Part shown: positions 17,296 through 28,031 of the stretch, piece by piece
How positions within the stretch are numbered: position 1 is the stretch's first letter
Layout: every line of letters starts with the position of its first letter
Source of the DNA: Natrarchaeobius oligotrophus
GTDB lineage: Archaea > Halobacteriota > Halobacteria > Halobacteriales > Natrialbaceae
Length of the DNA: 64,000 nucleotides
Direction: 5' to 3'
NCBI RefSeq assembly: GCF_003841465.1
Contig: NZ_REFZ01000004.1
Coordinates: forward strand, 124,001-188,000
Notes under the pieces: generated by a model
What the model was told of the DNA's origin: nothing
What the model saw: the letters and a program-made list of their open reading frames with translations, nothing else
Database searches by the model: none
Position numbers and translations under genes: made by a program

Positions 17296-17688
17296 ATGGC
17301 CGACGACTCCGAATCGAACGCCTCGACCGCCGTCGATTCCGCAGCCACCGACGCCGAAGCCGCCTGCTTCGAGGCCGGCATCAAGTTCGGCTCGCTCTAC
17401 CACCAGTTCGCCGGAACACCGATCTCGCCCGACAGCGCACCGTCTCTCGCGCGGGCGATGGAAGAGGCCATCGAAAACCAGCCCCACTGTACCGACGTGA
17501 CCGTCGACGTTCGAACGGACGAGCTGGCAGATGCGCTCGCGAACGCGAGCGCCGAGTACACCGAACTGACAGGGCGCTTTCTCGAGGTCGAAATCGTCGT
17601 CGAGTACGAGGGGTGGACGGTCGTGACGAAGATGGCGATGGAGGACGGCTATCCGCTGATGCGACTCGAGGAGGTCCGTAACGAGTAG
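17296..17688 (+). CDS. mptD: Archaeal dihydroneopterin aldolase (MptD family)
   Basis: A 130-residue protein matching the archaeal MptD family, which cleaves 7,8-dihydroneopterin to 6-hydroxymethyl-dihydropterin in folate/methanopterin-type cofactor synthesis. Family features are CFEAGIKFGSLYHQFAGTPIS near the start, LARAMEEAIENQP, and the C-terminal LEVEIVVEYEGWTVVTKMAMEDGYPLM. The N-terminal ~20 residues are an acidic extension. It is divergent from azf with 85 bp between starts. In haloarchaea it would serve folate synthesis. Confidence 0.88.
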   Translation: MADDSESNASTAVDSAATDAEAACFEAGIKFGSLYHQFAGTPISPDSAPSLARAMEEAIENQPHCTDVTVDVRTDELADALANASAEYTELTGRFLEVEIVVEYEGWTVVTKMAMEDGYPLMRLEEVRNE

Positions 17689-17835
17689 CGACGATCGGAG
17701 CCGAACTGACGACCGGAGGCCGGCACGTCCTTTTCGATACCGGCGCGCCGTTTCGTCGATGGCGAGGCGCTTGAGCCGGTTTTCACTTTCACTTTCGGGC
17801 GACCTTTTAACCCCGATCCCCGCAAAGGGCTCGAC

Positions 17836-18273
17836 ATGAGCCAGGCGACCTTCGGTGACGACGAGCTATTCGGTGAAGCGGCCAACGAGATGCGCGAAGA
17901 CGTCGAATCGTCGCTTTCGGACGGCTGGGACGCGCTTCCGGCGGCGGACGACGTCTGGGAGACGGACGCAGACAACGTTCTGGGCGTTCTCAACGGCCTC
18001 AACTCGGCGCTCGACGTCGGCGACGCGGAGGATCACCTCCGTGACGCCAAAAAGTGGTTCACGATGGGCGAGCGCGCCGACGCCTTCGACGACGCTGACG
18101 ACCTCGAGGCGGAGATCTCGGATCTCGAGGACGCCATCGCGGACATCGCGAGCGCGAGCGAACAGGTGAGCGAGCTCACGTCGACGATCCCGTCACTCCG
18201 GGGGACGCTCGAGGAGGCGGGAACCGACGACGAGGCGGCGGACGCGGACGACGAGACCGACGACGAGGAGTAG
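17836..18273 (+). CDS. DUF5790 family protein
   Basis: A 145-residue, extremely acidic helical protein. The start (MSQATFGDDELFGEAANEMREDVESSL) and AKKWFTMGERADAFDDADDLEAEISDLEDAIADI fit a haloarchaea-restricted uncharacterised family. It ends in a Asp/Glu/Ala run (DEAADADDETDDEE). TTTTAA at 17806 gives a promoter about 28 bp from the ATG. No enzyme motif is visible. Confidence 0.8.
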   Translation: MSQATFGDDELFGEAANEMREDVESSLSDGWDALPAADDVWETDADNVLGVLNGLNSALDVGDAEDHLRDAKKWFTMGERADAFDDADDLEAEISDLEDAIADIASASEQVSELTSTIPSLRGTLEEAGTDDEAADADDETDDEE

Positions 18274-18290
18274 CTCCGGAACTCGAGTCG

Positions 18291-19028
18291 CTACCGCCGT
18301 TCGGGTCGCGAGACGTCTCGAGTTGCGACCGCCTCGACGAGTCGAGCCAGCGACTCCGCGGCCAGTTCGAGTAGCGCTTCGCCTCGCTGTTCGGTTCCCT
18401 CGGTTGGATCGCCGACGACGCCGTTTTCCGTGAACTCGGCCGAATCGTAGGCCAGGTTTGCGTAGCTGACCCACTCTCCCCATCCATCGGCCGCGCCCTC
18501 GCTGGCCTCGTCGATCCGGTCCTCGCGGACGAGGTCGGGATGGCACTGCCGGAGGAGCGCCGTCTCGAGCGGGCCCCCGTGGCCCATCTCGGCGGAGTGC
18601 TCGCCGACCGCTTCGAACCAGGTGAACGGAACGACGAACGCGCGCTCGCTCCGGGTGAGGCGCGCGCCGACCTCCCGCAGAGCGTCGACGTTGCCGCCGT
18701 GACCGTTGACGACGACGACGCGGTCGAAGCCGTGGTGTGCGAGGCTCTCGATGGACTCCCGGACGTAGCTGCGAAACGTCTCGGGCGAAACCCACATCGT
18801 TCCGGGGAACTGCCGGTGTTCTTCGGCGACGCCGACGGGGATCGCCGGCGCTCGGACGACCTCGAGATCCGTGCGCTCGATGCCGGCGTCGGCGACCGCC
18901 CGAGCGTTCAGCACGTCCGTTCCGAGCGGAGCGTGCGGACCGTGTTGTTCCGTGCTCCCAACGGGAACCACCGCGAGATTCGTCTCGAGTTCCCGGACGT
19001 CCGTCCACGTCGCCTCGGCGAGGTTCAT
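18291..19028 (-). CDS. Creatininase-family amidohydrolase (ArfB-like)
   Basis: A 245-residue metal-dependent amidohydrolase of the creatininase family. Metal-ligand motifs are PVGSTEQHGPHAPLGTD near the start, VVVVNGHGGNVDAL in the middle and MGHGGPLETALLRQ later. In archaea a member (ArfB) removes the formyl group from the product of GTP cyclohydrolase III in riboflavin/F420 synthesis, a plausible role, but creatininase itself and mycofactocin-type members share these motifs. I use ATG 19028 (MNLAEATW) as in relatives; ATG 19055 is possible. It converges on DUF5790 with 17 bp between stops. Confidence 0.88.
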   Translation of the reverse strand: MNLAEATWTDVRELETNLAVVPVGSTEQHGPHAPLGTDVLNARAVADAGIERTDLEVVRAPAIPVGVAEEHRQFPGTMWVSPETFRSYVRESIESLAHHGFDRVVVVNGHGGNVDALREVGARLTRSERAFVVPFTWFEAVGEHSAEMGHGGPLETALLRQCHPDLVREDRIDEASEGAADGWGEWVSYANLAYDSAEFTENGVVGDPTEGTEQRGEALLELAAESLARLVEAVATRDVSRPERR

Positions 19029-19135
19029 GCGCGAGTACTCCGACCGCGCGGCCATGAAACCGTCGGTCGGTCGAGCCGCCGGACCCTGCACGTGCCGATT
19101 CGGTGGTTAACCGGGTTCGGACCGACGGCTGGCGC

Positions 19136-20101
19136 ATGGACCGGGGCGAAGCGGTTCTCGAGACGCTCCAGGCCTCGCTTCCCGACTGGCTGGTCGTCCT
19201 CGCCGCGGTGGTGACGCGACTGGGAGACGTCTGGGTGCTGATCGCGGTCGGTCTCGGCGCGTCCTGGCTCCTCGCCTGGCGCGGTGGGTCGAACGTTCAC
19301 GGCCGCATCGAGCCGGAGGTCGACTCCGAGGAATCGAGCCCTCGGTCGACGGCGCGACCCGAGTTCGTGGAGGGGCCGTGGGTTCTGGGCCTCGTCGTCG
19401 GCGGACTGGCGTTCGTAACCGCGTTGAAGTACGCGTTTGCCCTGCCACGACCGGTGGCCGTCGTCGCCGTTCCGGACGCGATTCCGTCCGCACTCGTTCC
19501 GCTCTACGTCTCGTCGGTTACCATCGACGGATACGCCTTCCCGAGCGGTCACGCCGTCGGAGCCACCGTCACCTACGGCTTGCTCGCCGTCGCGCTCCGA
19601 GTCGGAACGCCTCGAGTTCGACTCGCGACCGCCGCGATCGTCGCCGGTGCGGTAGGCCTCTCTCGGCTCGTCCTCGTCGTCCACTACCCGGCGGACGTGA
19701 TCGTCGGGTTCGCGGTCGGTCTCGTCTACCTCGTCGGCGCGCTGTCGACTCTCGAGCGCGTTTCGATCGACCGGACGACGGCGTCGTTCGCGCTCGCGCT
19801 CGGACTGGCGGTCGTCGCGCTGATCGCGAGCGGCTTCTCGCCCCGCTCGATCCAGTACGTCGCGCTCGCCGCTTTCGGACTCGGCGGGTGGCTCGTCGGT
19901 CGTCGCTCCGTCGGGTCGACGGGGGCGACCGTCGGTCGCGGATGGATCGGACTCTCGGCGGTCGGGCTCGTCGTCGGCGCGCTCGGCGGCCGTCTCGGCA
20001 TCGTCGTCTCTGGCGCAGTCGTCGGCGTTCTCGCGGCCGCGCCCGCGACGGTGCTGCGCTGGCGGTTACGGAAGATGCGCGGCGACCGATCCTCGCGATG
20101 A
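19136..20101 (+). CDS. PAP2-family membrane phosphatase
   Basis: A 321-residue polytopic membrane protein with the complete acid phosphatase signature: KYAFALPRP (C1), FPSGHAVG (C2) and SRLVLVVHYPADV (C3), all between about residues 100 and 190. The second half has four further hydrophobic segments. The family dephosphorylates lipid pyrophosphates or phosphatidic acid at the membrane; in archaea dolichyl or undecaprenyl pyrophosphate recycling is likely. ATG 19136 is preferred to GTG 19103. A second PAP2 protein is at 24849. Confidence 0.92.
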   Translation: MDRGEAVLETLQASLPDWLVVLAAVVTRLGDVWVLIAVGLGASWLLAWRGGSNVHGRIEPEVDSEESSPRSTARPEFVEGPWVLGLVVGGLAFVTALKYAFALPRPVAVVAVPDAIPSALVPLYVSSVTIDGYAFPSGHAVGATVTYGLLAVALRVGTPRVRLATAAIVAGAVGLSRLVLVVHYPADVIVGFAVGLVYLVGALSTLERVSIDRTTASFALALGLAVVALIASGFSPRSIQYVALAAFGLGGWLVGRRSVGSTGATVGRGWIGLSAVGLVVGALGGRLGIVVSGAVVGVLAAAPATVLRWRLRKMRGDRSSR

Positions 20102-20158
20102 ACGCCAGCGGCGTACGCAGGGTGAATCCGTTTCCGGGCGCGCGAACAACCCCCGTTT

Positions 20159-20500
20159 ATGAGCGACGACCGCGAACTCGGTGTCGAACTGGGCGACGTC
20201 CGCGAGGCGCTCGAGAGCCGTGAGTACCCGGTCGGGCAGGACGAGTTACTGGACGAACACGGCGACGAGCAACTCGAGATCAGCGAGGAGACGGTGACGC
20301 TCGCGGAACTGCTCGAGCCGTTGAACGAGGACGAGTACGGCTCCTTCGAGGAGGTCGAAACCGCGATCATGAACATGGTCGGCGACGCGGCGATCGGACG
20401 CAAAAACTACAGCGACCGGACGCCTCCCGCTGCGGGCGAAGACAGACAGGACGAAGGCGCGCCGGACCAGGAGGGACAGCGCGAGCAGGAGTCGTTCTGA
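20159..20500 (+). CDS. DUF5789 family protein
   Basis: A 113-residue acidic protein matching a small haloarchaeal family: LGDVREALESREYPVGQDELLDEHGDEQLEI, a helical EETVTLAELLEPLNEDEYGSFEEVETAIMNMV core and a disordered hydrophilic tail. The first part resembles members related to DUF2795 (ALESREYPVGQDEL). Function unknown. It sits 57 bp after the PAP2 gene and converges on the ABC exporter gene. Confidence 0.8.
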   Translation: MSDDRELGVELGDVREALESREYPVGQDELLDEHGDEQLEISEETVTLAELLEPLNEDEYGSFEEVETAIMNMVGDAAIGRKNYSDRTPPAAGEDRQDEGAPDQEGQREQESF

Positions 20501-20510
20501 AACTCGAGGC

Positions 20511-22499
<1,989 letters not shown>

Positions 22500-22562
22500 C
22501 ACGTCCGCTTCCGGGACGGCTACCAATAAGGGTTTGCTACGAACCGAAACACGTCGCCGAAC

Positions 22563-23054
22563 CTACGGTCTGTCGATTTCCACCTCGTCACCGACCGCGA
22601 TACCGGTCTCGTTCGCGTACCCTCGCGGCACCTCGAGAACCCACTTCGCCCGCCCGGTGTAGCGAAGCTCCTCGCCGTCTTCTCCCGGCTCCGGTGCGCG
22701 AGCGTGTTCGACAGCCGTGATCTCGCGGTCGGCCCCGACGAAGACGATGTCGATGTCGAAGTCCATCTCCCGCATCACGTACGTCCGATCGCGTTCGCTC
22801 GCGTGAACGAACAGCATCCCGTGGCCTTCCTCGAGCGATTCGTGCTCGCTCAGCCCCGTGTACCGTTGTTCCCACGTATCGGCCACCTCGACCTCGACGG
22901 TGGCTTTCGGGTCTCCGTCGTCGTCCAGGACGTACACCACCGCTCGATCCTGCACCCAGGGCGCGGAGACGACGCCGATCTGCACGAGAGCGAATCCGAG
23001 CAACGAAAGCGCGAGAATAACGAGAAACACCTGCAGAGCGCGCTCTCGAGCCAT
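22563..23054 (-). CDS. DUF192 family protein, membrane anchored
   Basis: A 163-residue protein with an N-terminal membrane anchor (VFLVILALSLLGFALVQIGVV) and an external DUF192 domain. Family blocks are VEVADTWEQRYTGLSEHESLEEGHGMLFVH, MREMDFDIDIVFVGADREI and YTGRAKWVLEVPRGYANETGI. The fold is small and beta-rich and its biochemical role is unsettled. It is on the same strand as the ABC exporter, 63 bp upstream of it, but that gene has its own TATA box. Confidence 0.92.
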   Translation of the reverse strand: MARERALQVFLVILALSLLGFALVQIGVVSAPWVQDRAVVYVLDDDGDPKATVEVEVADTWEQRYTGLSEHESLEEGHGMLFVHASERDRTYVMREMDFDIDIVFVGADREITAVEHARAPEPGEDGEELRYTGRAKWVLEVPRGYANETGIAVGDEVEIDRP

Positions 23055-23114
23055 ACCCGCTGTGCCACGCGAGAAAGTAAAGGTTATTCGGACGGGGCGG
23101 TTCCGTTCGAATGC

Positions 23115-23188
23115 GGGCTCGTGGTCTAGCTGGTTATGACGCGGCCTTTACAAGGCCGAGGTCGGTGGTTCGAACCCGCCCGAGCCCA
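23115..23188 (+). tRNA. tRNA-Val (anticodon TAC)
   Basis: A 74-base cloverleaf. The acceptor stem GGGCTCG pairs with CGAGCCC, discriminator A. The anticodon stem is CGGCC/GGCCG with loop TTTACAA, giving anticodon TAC (Val). The T arm has GGTTCGAACC. CCA is not encoded. There is no intron. Its 3' end is repeated downstream. Confidence 0.95.
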
Positions 23189-23430
23189 TTTCTGTGGCGA
23201 GCAATACCGCGAGCCAGAGAAATGTATGCGAGCGGCGGGTTCGAACCCCATCAGTCGCGCGCAGCGAAGCGAGCACGTCTGATTTCGGTTCGAACCCGCC
23301 CGAGCCCACTTCCTTCGGCGAGCAACCCGCGAGCTACGGGATGGGATCGAGGGCAGGTTCGAATAGACGAAGGGCGCACAGCGAAGCGAGCACGTCTCGG
23401 CGTCGTTCGAACCTCCCCGGGGCAGCTCTC
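23167..23430 (+). repeat. Tandem ~120 bp units carrying copies of the tRNA-Val 3' end
   Basis: The last 22 bases of tRNA-Val (23167-23188) recur exactly at 23287-23308, 120 bp on, and a degraded third copy (GTTCGAACCTCCCC...) occurs near 23405. The spacers are homologous too: both contain GGCGAGCAA...CGCGAGC, a lone GGTTCGAA or GGGTTCGAA, and then CAGCGAAGCGAGCACGTCT (about 23262-23281 and 23378-23397). The unit is therefore the 3' tRNA piece plus about 98 bp. No ORF here is credible. This is the pattern left by repeated integration or unequal recombination at a tRNA attachment site. Confidence 0.85.
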
Positions 23431-23722
23431 GGCTCGAGTCTCCGCCGTCGACGGACGAGAACGTCGCCCATTCGAGGTCACGCCACCGACAGCACCTCGC
23501 TTTCGAGGTCGCGCCACCGGCGGTCGCTCCGATCGGACGCTCGAGACGCCGAGCGATAGCTGTCGTAACGGTCGACGAACGGCGCTGACGTCGGGTCTAG
23601 GCCACCGCGAATCCGGAGCGGCGGTTCGTTGATGCGAACGTGCGCGTGCGGTCTCCCTCTCGAGTCGTGGCGCGTAATCTCTTCCTACACTATCGGCGAC
23701 GAAACTCCATTACCGGGAGTAG

Positions 23723-24169
23723 TCAGTGCTTGAGTCGGGCGACGTTCTCCCGAATCTGACTGAAAAAGCCGTCGTCGGTGGTGGATTCGAGCGCGGCGTG
23801 AAGTCGCGAGTTCTCCGGTTCGTCCTGAATCACGACGCGGAGGTACGGCTCGAGCTGTTCGTAGTTGTCTCCGAGGACGACGGTGTGGTTGTCCTCGTCG
23901 TGGTCGACGACGCCTGCGTCGGCCAGTTTCGGCACGTGACACTGGACGGACGAGACGTAGACGCTCTTGTACTCGTTTTTCGCGACGTCGTCGGGAGAGA
24001 CGTCCTGTTCCCAGCCGGCGATTCGCTCTGCAAGCTTCGAGAGCTCGATCGGCCCATCCTGACCTCGAAGCGCATAGAGCAGGTACCGGCGGCGACGATT
24101 CGCCAGTAACTCGAGGATGAGATCCGCGGAGAGCTCACGCCGTTCCTGACTCGAGGTAAGGGTGCTCAT
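23723..24169 (-). CDS. Winged-helix protein of haloarchaeal type (DUF7344-like)
   Basis: A 148-residue putative DNA-binding protein. The block LSADLILELLANRRRRYLLYALRGQDGPIELSKLAERIAGWEQDVSPDD, then NEYKSVYVSSVQCHVPKLADAGVVDHDEDNHTVVLGDN, is the winged-helix domain found in many haloarchaeal regulators. A C-terminal acidic helix follows. It lies alone between the two tRNA repeat regions, a typical position for a regulator left from an integrated element, although codon use is host-like. Confidence 0.8.
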   Translation of the reverse strand: MSTLTSSQERRELSADLILELLANRRRRYLLYALRGQDGPIELSKLAERIAGWEQDVSPDDVAKNEYKSVYVSSVQCHVPKLADAGVVDHDEDNHTVVLGDNYEQLEPYLRVVIQDEPENSRLHAALESTTDDGFFSQIRENVARLKH

Positions 24170-24369
24170 AACACGATATTACCCTCCGAAGCGGAAAAGG
24201 GTGTCTTGAATATCCGAAAATCCAACAGGCAGCCCGTAAGAGAGCGGATCACGACTCGATTTCTCTCGTTACTGCGAGGCTACTCAGTTTCGCTTGCATT
24301 CACGAGTGGATCGGTCGGCCGCCCTCGATTCGAAATCCTTTTTTATACCATGGACGGAGATAGAGGTGC

Positions 24370-24443
24370 GCCGCCTTAGCTCAGACTGGGAGAGCACTCG
24401 ACTGAAGATCGAGCTGTCCCCGGTTCAAATCCGGGAGGCGGCA
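24370..24443 (+). tRNA. tRNA-Phe (anticodon GAA)
   Basis: A 74-base cloverleaf. Acceptor GCCGCCT pairs with AGGCGGC, discriminator A. Anticodon stem CTCGA/TCGAG with loop CTGAAGA gives GAA (Phe). T arm CCGGTTCAAATCCGG. A TTTTTATACC element about 25 bp upstream (24338-24350) is a good TATA box. CCA is not encoded. Its 3' end is repeated twice downstream. Confidence 0.96.
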
Positions 24444-24645
24444 TGTTTCAAACCCGTGAGCGGAGCGATCGGGTGCAGAAACTGACGCCGGACGGATTCT
24501 GAACCCTAGAAGTCGCAGCGTCGAGCGAAGCGAGACGATCGTCTTCTTTCGGTTCAAATCCGGGAGGCGGCACTTCTGCTGCGAACACTGACGACGAGCG
24601 TAGCGAGTCGTCCGTGAGCAGCAGAGTTCGATCCGGGAGGCGGCA
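24421..24645 (+). repeat. Copies of the tRNA-Phe 3' end
   Basis: The last 23 bases of tRNA-Phe (24421-24443) recur exactly at 24550-24572, and a third, slightly altered copy (GTTCGATCCGGGAGGCGGCA) is at 24626-24645. Each copy is preceded by a short inverted repeat built around GAGCGAAGCGAG or GAGCGTAGCGAG (24513-24542 and 24591-24613). The remaining bases to the PAP2 gene at 24849 hold no credible ORF. Confidence 0.85.
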
Positions 24646-24848
24646 TCTCTCCCCGAACAACGTCGTGAGCGGAAACGACGGTAGTCAACTCGCGTGGACG
24701 AACGTACGGCGACCGAGGCATCTAACGCGAGGAGTGCTGCGCTTTTGGGTGCGAGGCGGGCGTCGATCGATCAGCGACTCTCGGAAGTGCCGATGCTGTC
24801 GGGAACTCCACCAACGTTTTTCCCTTTTCGTTCCTCTGTGCAAATACT

Positions 24849-25799
24849 GTGAATCCATTCGGAGTTCTCTGGGACGCGTCGATCAACGAATTCGTTCGCG
24901 AGCTCGTCGGGCCGCTCGCCCCGGCGTTTGCACTTCTCACTCACCTCGGTGACGGCGCGCTGTTGCTCGTTCTGGGCGTGCTCGTCTACTGGTTCGGCGC
25001 GCTCGAGAGTCAGCGAGATCGAGTGTTCGTGATCGCCGTCGGAGTCGCAGCGCTGGCGCTTTCCGCCGGGGTGAAAGGCGTCGTACAGCTCCCTCGTCCG
25101 GAGCTTGCGTTCGCGCCGGCGGGATATCCCGGCTACTCGTTCCCGAGTGCCCACGCGATGGGGAGTGCGGCGTTTTACGGCGCGCTGGCGGTGACAATGG
25201 AGTGGGGAACGCGCCGTCGACGGTATCTACTGGCCGGCAGCGTGATCGCGATCGTCGCCCTCTCGCGGGTCGTGATGGGCGTTCACTACCTCGGAGACGT
25301 CCTGGTCGGGATCGTCCTCGGTCTGGCTCTGGTCGGAATCGGCGTGTGGACGCGTGAAGAAGGACTGTTCGAGCCCGGCCCGATGTTCGCGCTCGCCGCC
25401 GCCGCCGCGCTTCTGGCGGCACTGCTTGGCTCCCGCGTGTTCCTGGCGCTGACGATCGGTGCCTCGATCGGCGGGCTGATCGGCTGGTACTACGTCGACG
25501 GACGATCGGTTACGCAAAGCGGTGCCGCGGTCCTCGTCCTGGGTGCGATTGCCGTCACCGGTATCGCGGTGCTCCGCTACGCGACTATCTGGCTCGGTCT
25601 CGAGCGACCCGACGGAACGTCCAGTCTCGTGGTTCCCCTCGTCGAGGTCGTCGGATACGCCGTTCTCACGGCCACGGTGTTGGCTCTCCCGCGGCTCGCG
25701 CTCGCCGTCGAGGATCGACCGATCGTCAGACGGCTGCAGTCACGGCTTCCCTTCAGCGATCGGACGATCGACGTCGACGGGGTATCACGGAGCGATTGA
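24849..25799 (+). CDS. PAP2-family membrane phosphatase
   Basis: A 316-residue polytopic phosphatase with KGVVQLPRP (C1), FPSAHAMG (C2, Ala in place of the common Gly) and SRVVMGVHYLGDV (C3). Eight or so hydrophobic segments follow the usual layout, with the active site facing outward. It starts with GTG (NPFGVLWDASINEFVREL), a region conserved in haloarchaeal PAP2 proteins. Probable substrates are polyprenyl pyrophosphates or phospholipids. It differs enough from the one at 19136 to be a separate subfamily. Confidence 0.92.
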   Translation: MNPFGVLWDASINEFVRELVGPLAPAFALLTHLGDGALLLVLGVLVYWFGALESQRDRVFVIAVGVAALALSAGVKGVVQLPRPELAFAPAGYPGYSFPSAHAMGSAAFYGALAVTMEWGTRRRRYLLAGSVIAIVALSRVVMGVHYLGDVLVGIVLGLALVGIGVWTREEGLFEPGPMFALAAAAALLAALLGSRVFLALTIGASIGGLIGWYYVDGRSVTQSGAAVLVLGAIAVTGIAVLRYATIWLGLERPDGTSSLVVPLVEVVGYAVLTATVLALPRLALAVEDRPIVRRLQSRLPFSDRTIDVDGVSRSD

Positions 25800-25966
25800 G
25801 ACGGCCTGGCGCGATACGATCGGTTCTCCTTGTGTACTGGGGTACCTGTGAACGGTCCGCGGTTCCACTGAAACTGGCGGACTGCTGTCCGTTCGCCCGT
25901 CGAACCCCGGGCCGATCCGGCCCGTACCGAACGGCGCGAGCGGACGTCCGTTCTCCAGGGGAACGG

Positions 25967-26995
25967 TCAGCCCGCTTCGGGAGGGAGCGGATCTTTGAGC
26001 GTCAGCGCGATGGAGGCGACGCCGCCGACGAGTATCGTGAACCAGTATGTCGCAAAGCGGTACAGGAGGGCAACGGCGAGCGCGACGGCGCTACTCATCG
26101 GCGTCAGTAGTACCAGAACGCCGGCGAGGGCGGCCTCGACGCCACCCAGCCCGCCGGGGGTGGGGACCACGAATCCGATCTTGCTGAGCGCGACGGCCGC
26201 CATCGCGACGCCGAAGGGGATCGGTGCCTCGACTGCCGCGGCCGAGACGTAGAGTACGGCCGCGAAGGCGAGCCACCCTGCGTGAGCGTACGCGAGCGCG
26301 CTCGCCAACGCGCGTCGGTCACGGGAGACGAGATCGAGAGTGGTGTAGAACCCCTCGAACCGACGGGCGACGTTTTCGCGGCGAAGCTGACCGGCCCGTC
26401 CCGGTGCGACGCGCTCGAGAACGTGCCGAAGCCCGCTCGAGAGGGAGAGGATCGCTTCGTAAGCCAGGTCTCGACGCAGCCACACGACCCCGACGAATGC
26501 GACGACGCCCACGACGAGCGCGGCGACCATCGGAGCGTACTGTTCGAGAGCGATCGGAGGGGAGTAAACGAAGAGCACGTAGCCAAGCGCGATCGAACCG
26601 AACGTGTAGTACGGGACGTAATTGAGGAAATCAGCGCTCGCGACCGCGGCGAGTGCCTCCTCGTACGCCGAATCGTAGTATCTGCTGACGATCGCGGCGA
26701 TACCGACGCCGGATGTTACCTGCCCGTAGGGCGCAACGTACTTGGCGAACATCGCCGTCAGGAACAGGCTGCCGACGAGCCAGTAGGGTCGCGGCCGATC
26801 GACAGTGGACAGCATTCGGTGCCACACCAGGCTTCGACAGAGAAGACAGCCGGCCGCCGCAGCAAACGCCAGCGCGTAGGTCCGGATGCTGGCTCGGCCG
26901 ATCGCCGCGAGCACCCCCTCCCACCCGACCACGACGGTGAACAGGACGAGCAATAAAAGCGCGATAGCCAGTGCAGCGACCGCTTTTCTCTTCAT
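25967..26995 (-). CDS. Flippase-like membrane protein (lysylphosphatidylglycerol synthase TM/UPF0104 family)
   Basis: A 342-residue membrane protein with about eight helices. The block VAPYGQVTSGVGIAAIVSRYY near residue 87-107 and the late GFVVPTPGGLGGVEAALAGVLVLL are hallmarks of the UPF0104/LPG_synthase_TM family, which includes haloarchaeal AglD-associated proteins. There is no glycosyltransferase domain. The start is ATG 26995 (MKRKAVAAL); the same frame stays open far upstream but runs antisense through the next gene. A role in lipid or lipid-linked sugar translocation is inferred from the family. Confidence 0.88.
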   Translation of the reverse strand: MKRKAVAALAIALLLLVLFTVVVGWEGVLAAIGRASIRTYALAFAAAAGCLLCRSLVWHRMLSTVDRPRPYWLVGSLFLTAMFAKYVAPYGQVTSGVGIAAIVSRYYDSAYEEALAAVASADFLNYVPYYTFGSIALGYVLFVYSPPIALEQYAPMVAALVVGVVAFVGVVWLRRDLAYEAILSLSSGLRHVLERVAPGRAGQLRRENVARRFEGFYTTLDLVSRDRRALASALAYAHAGWLAFAAVLYVSAAAVEAPIPFGVAMAAVALSKIGFVVPTPGGLGGVEAALAGVLVLLTPMSSAVALAVALLYRFATYWFTILVGGVASIALTLKDPLPPEAG

Positions 26996-27187
26996 CGTCT
27001 GTCCGTTTCTGTTCCGGTCCCACTTACCTGTGTGGGACGAAAGAGCGCGAATCGAACGTGTCCGGGGCTGGTTCTCGTCGTCGCGGTGTCGTCCGCACTC
27101 GCAGCGTCGGTAGAGCCGGATCGGGCTCGCCAACGGACGTGGCGGGGCGTATCGGGATTTACAACGCTTGAGCGTCTCGAGTGAGCC

Positions 27188-27844
27188 ATGAAGTCGATGC
27201 GAATCGCACTCGAGTACGGCGAACGCGACGCGCCGCCGATACTCGAGGGCTTTTTCGAGTCGCCGGAACTCGACAGGGAGGTTATTCTGGGCGGACAGGT
27301 GGTCGACGGCGTCGAAACGATCACGTCGTTCGTCTACGGGACGCCGGACGCGTACGAGCCGCTGGTCGACGACTGCGACGACGTACTCGAGTACGACGTT
27401 ACGCCCTCGAGCGACGGGTTTTTCGTCTACCTTCGACGGAAACTCGGTGCCCAGGGCGCGTCGTTGCTCGAGTCGCTCTCCCAGCGGACGGTCGTCGTCG
27501 TGCCGCCGATCGAGGTGCGGTCGGATCGGACGATTCGGATGACGCTCGTGGGCCATCCCGACGACCTTCGCCTCGTCCTGGAGGAGACCCCCGACGGCGT
27601 CTCGCTCGACGTCCGCTCCATTCGTGACGGTACGGTGTCTGCGCCGACTCGCCTCTCGAGTCGCCAGAGTCAGGCGCTCACCGTCGCCTGGGACGTCGGC
27701 TACTACGAGGTACCGCGGCGCAACGGGATCGAGACCGTCGCGGCGGAACTCGACTGTGCGGTTTCGACCGCGTCGGAACTGCTCCGTCGTGCGGAGTCGC
27801 GGCTGGTCGGACAGACGCTCGACGTCGAGTCGCAACTCGTGTAG
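27188..27844 (+). CDS. HTH_10 (Bat-type) transcriptional regulator
   Basis: A 218-residue regulator with an N-terminal domain of about 150 residues and a C-terminal HTH_10 domain: LSSRQSQALTVAWDVGYYEVPRRNGIETVAAELDCAVSTASELLRRAESRLV. This bacterio-opsin-activator type HTH is abundant in haloarchaea. The N-terminal half has the beta-rich pattern of the HTH_10-associated sensor region but no PAS or GAF motif. It is divergent from the flippase-like gene. The target is unknown. Confidence 0.88.
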   Translation: MKSMRIALEYGERDAPPILEGFFESPELDREVILGGQVVDGVETITSFVYGTPDAYEPLVDDCDDVLEYDVTPSSDGFFVYLRRKLGAQGASLLESLSQRTVVVVPPIEVRSDRTIRMTLVGHPDDLRLVLEETPDGVSLDVRSIRDGTVSAPTRLSSRQSQALTVAWDVGYYEVPRRNGIETVAAELDCAVSTASELLRRAESRLVGQTLDVESQLV

Positions 27845-28031
27845 CCCGTCGGTCGCTGCTCGAGCGCCGAACGATCGTGCTGACTCCGATTTCGTTCGCG
27901 GTGGGCCTCGAGCGGCCGGCCGAAGTCGTATCCGTTCGATCGCGGTCGGCTGGCCGTCTCGTCACCGCGGGCATAAAGCGGCGAAGCGTATCGGGCCAAT
28001 CGATTCGTCTTCGCCACGCCAAATACCGGTT

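Noticed and set aside
23111-23632. 173-codon ORF through the tRNA-Val repeat
   Set aside because: It runs through the tRNA itself, and its internal peptide repeats simply reflect the tandem DNA units.
26996-27835. Long N-terminal extension of the flippase-like gene
   Set aside because: The frame is open but antisense to the HTH_10 gene, and the translation is Arg/Asp noise; the membrane domain starts at ATG 26995.
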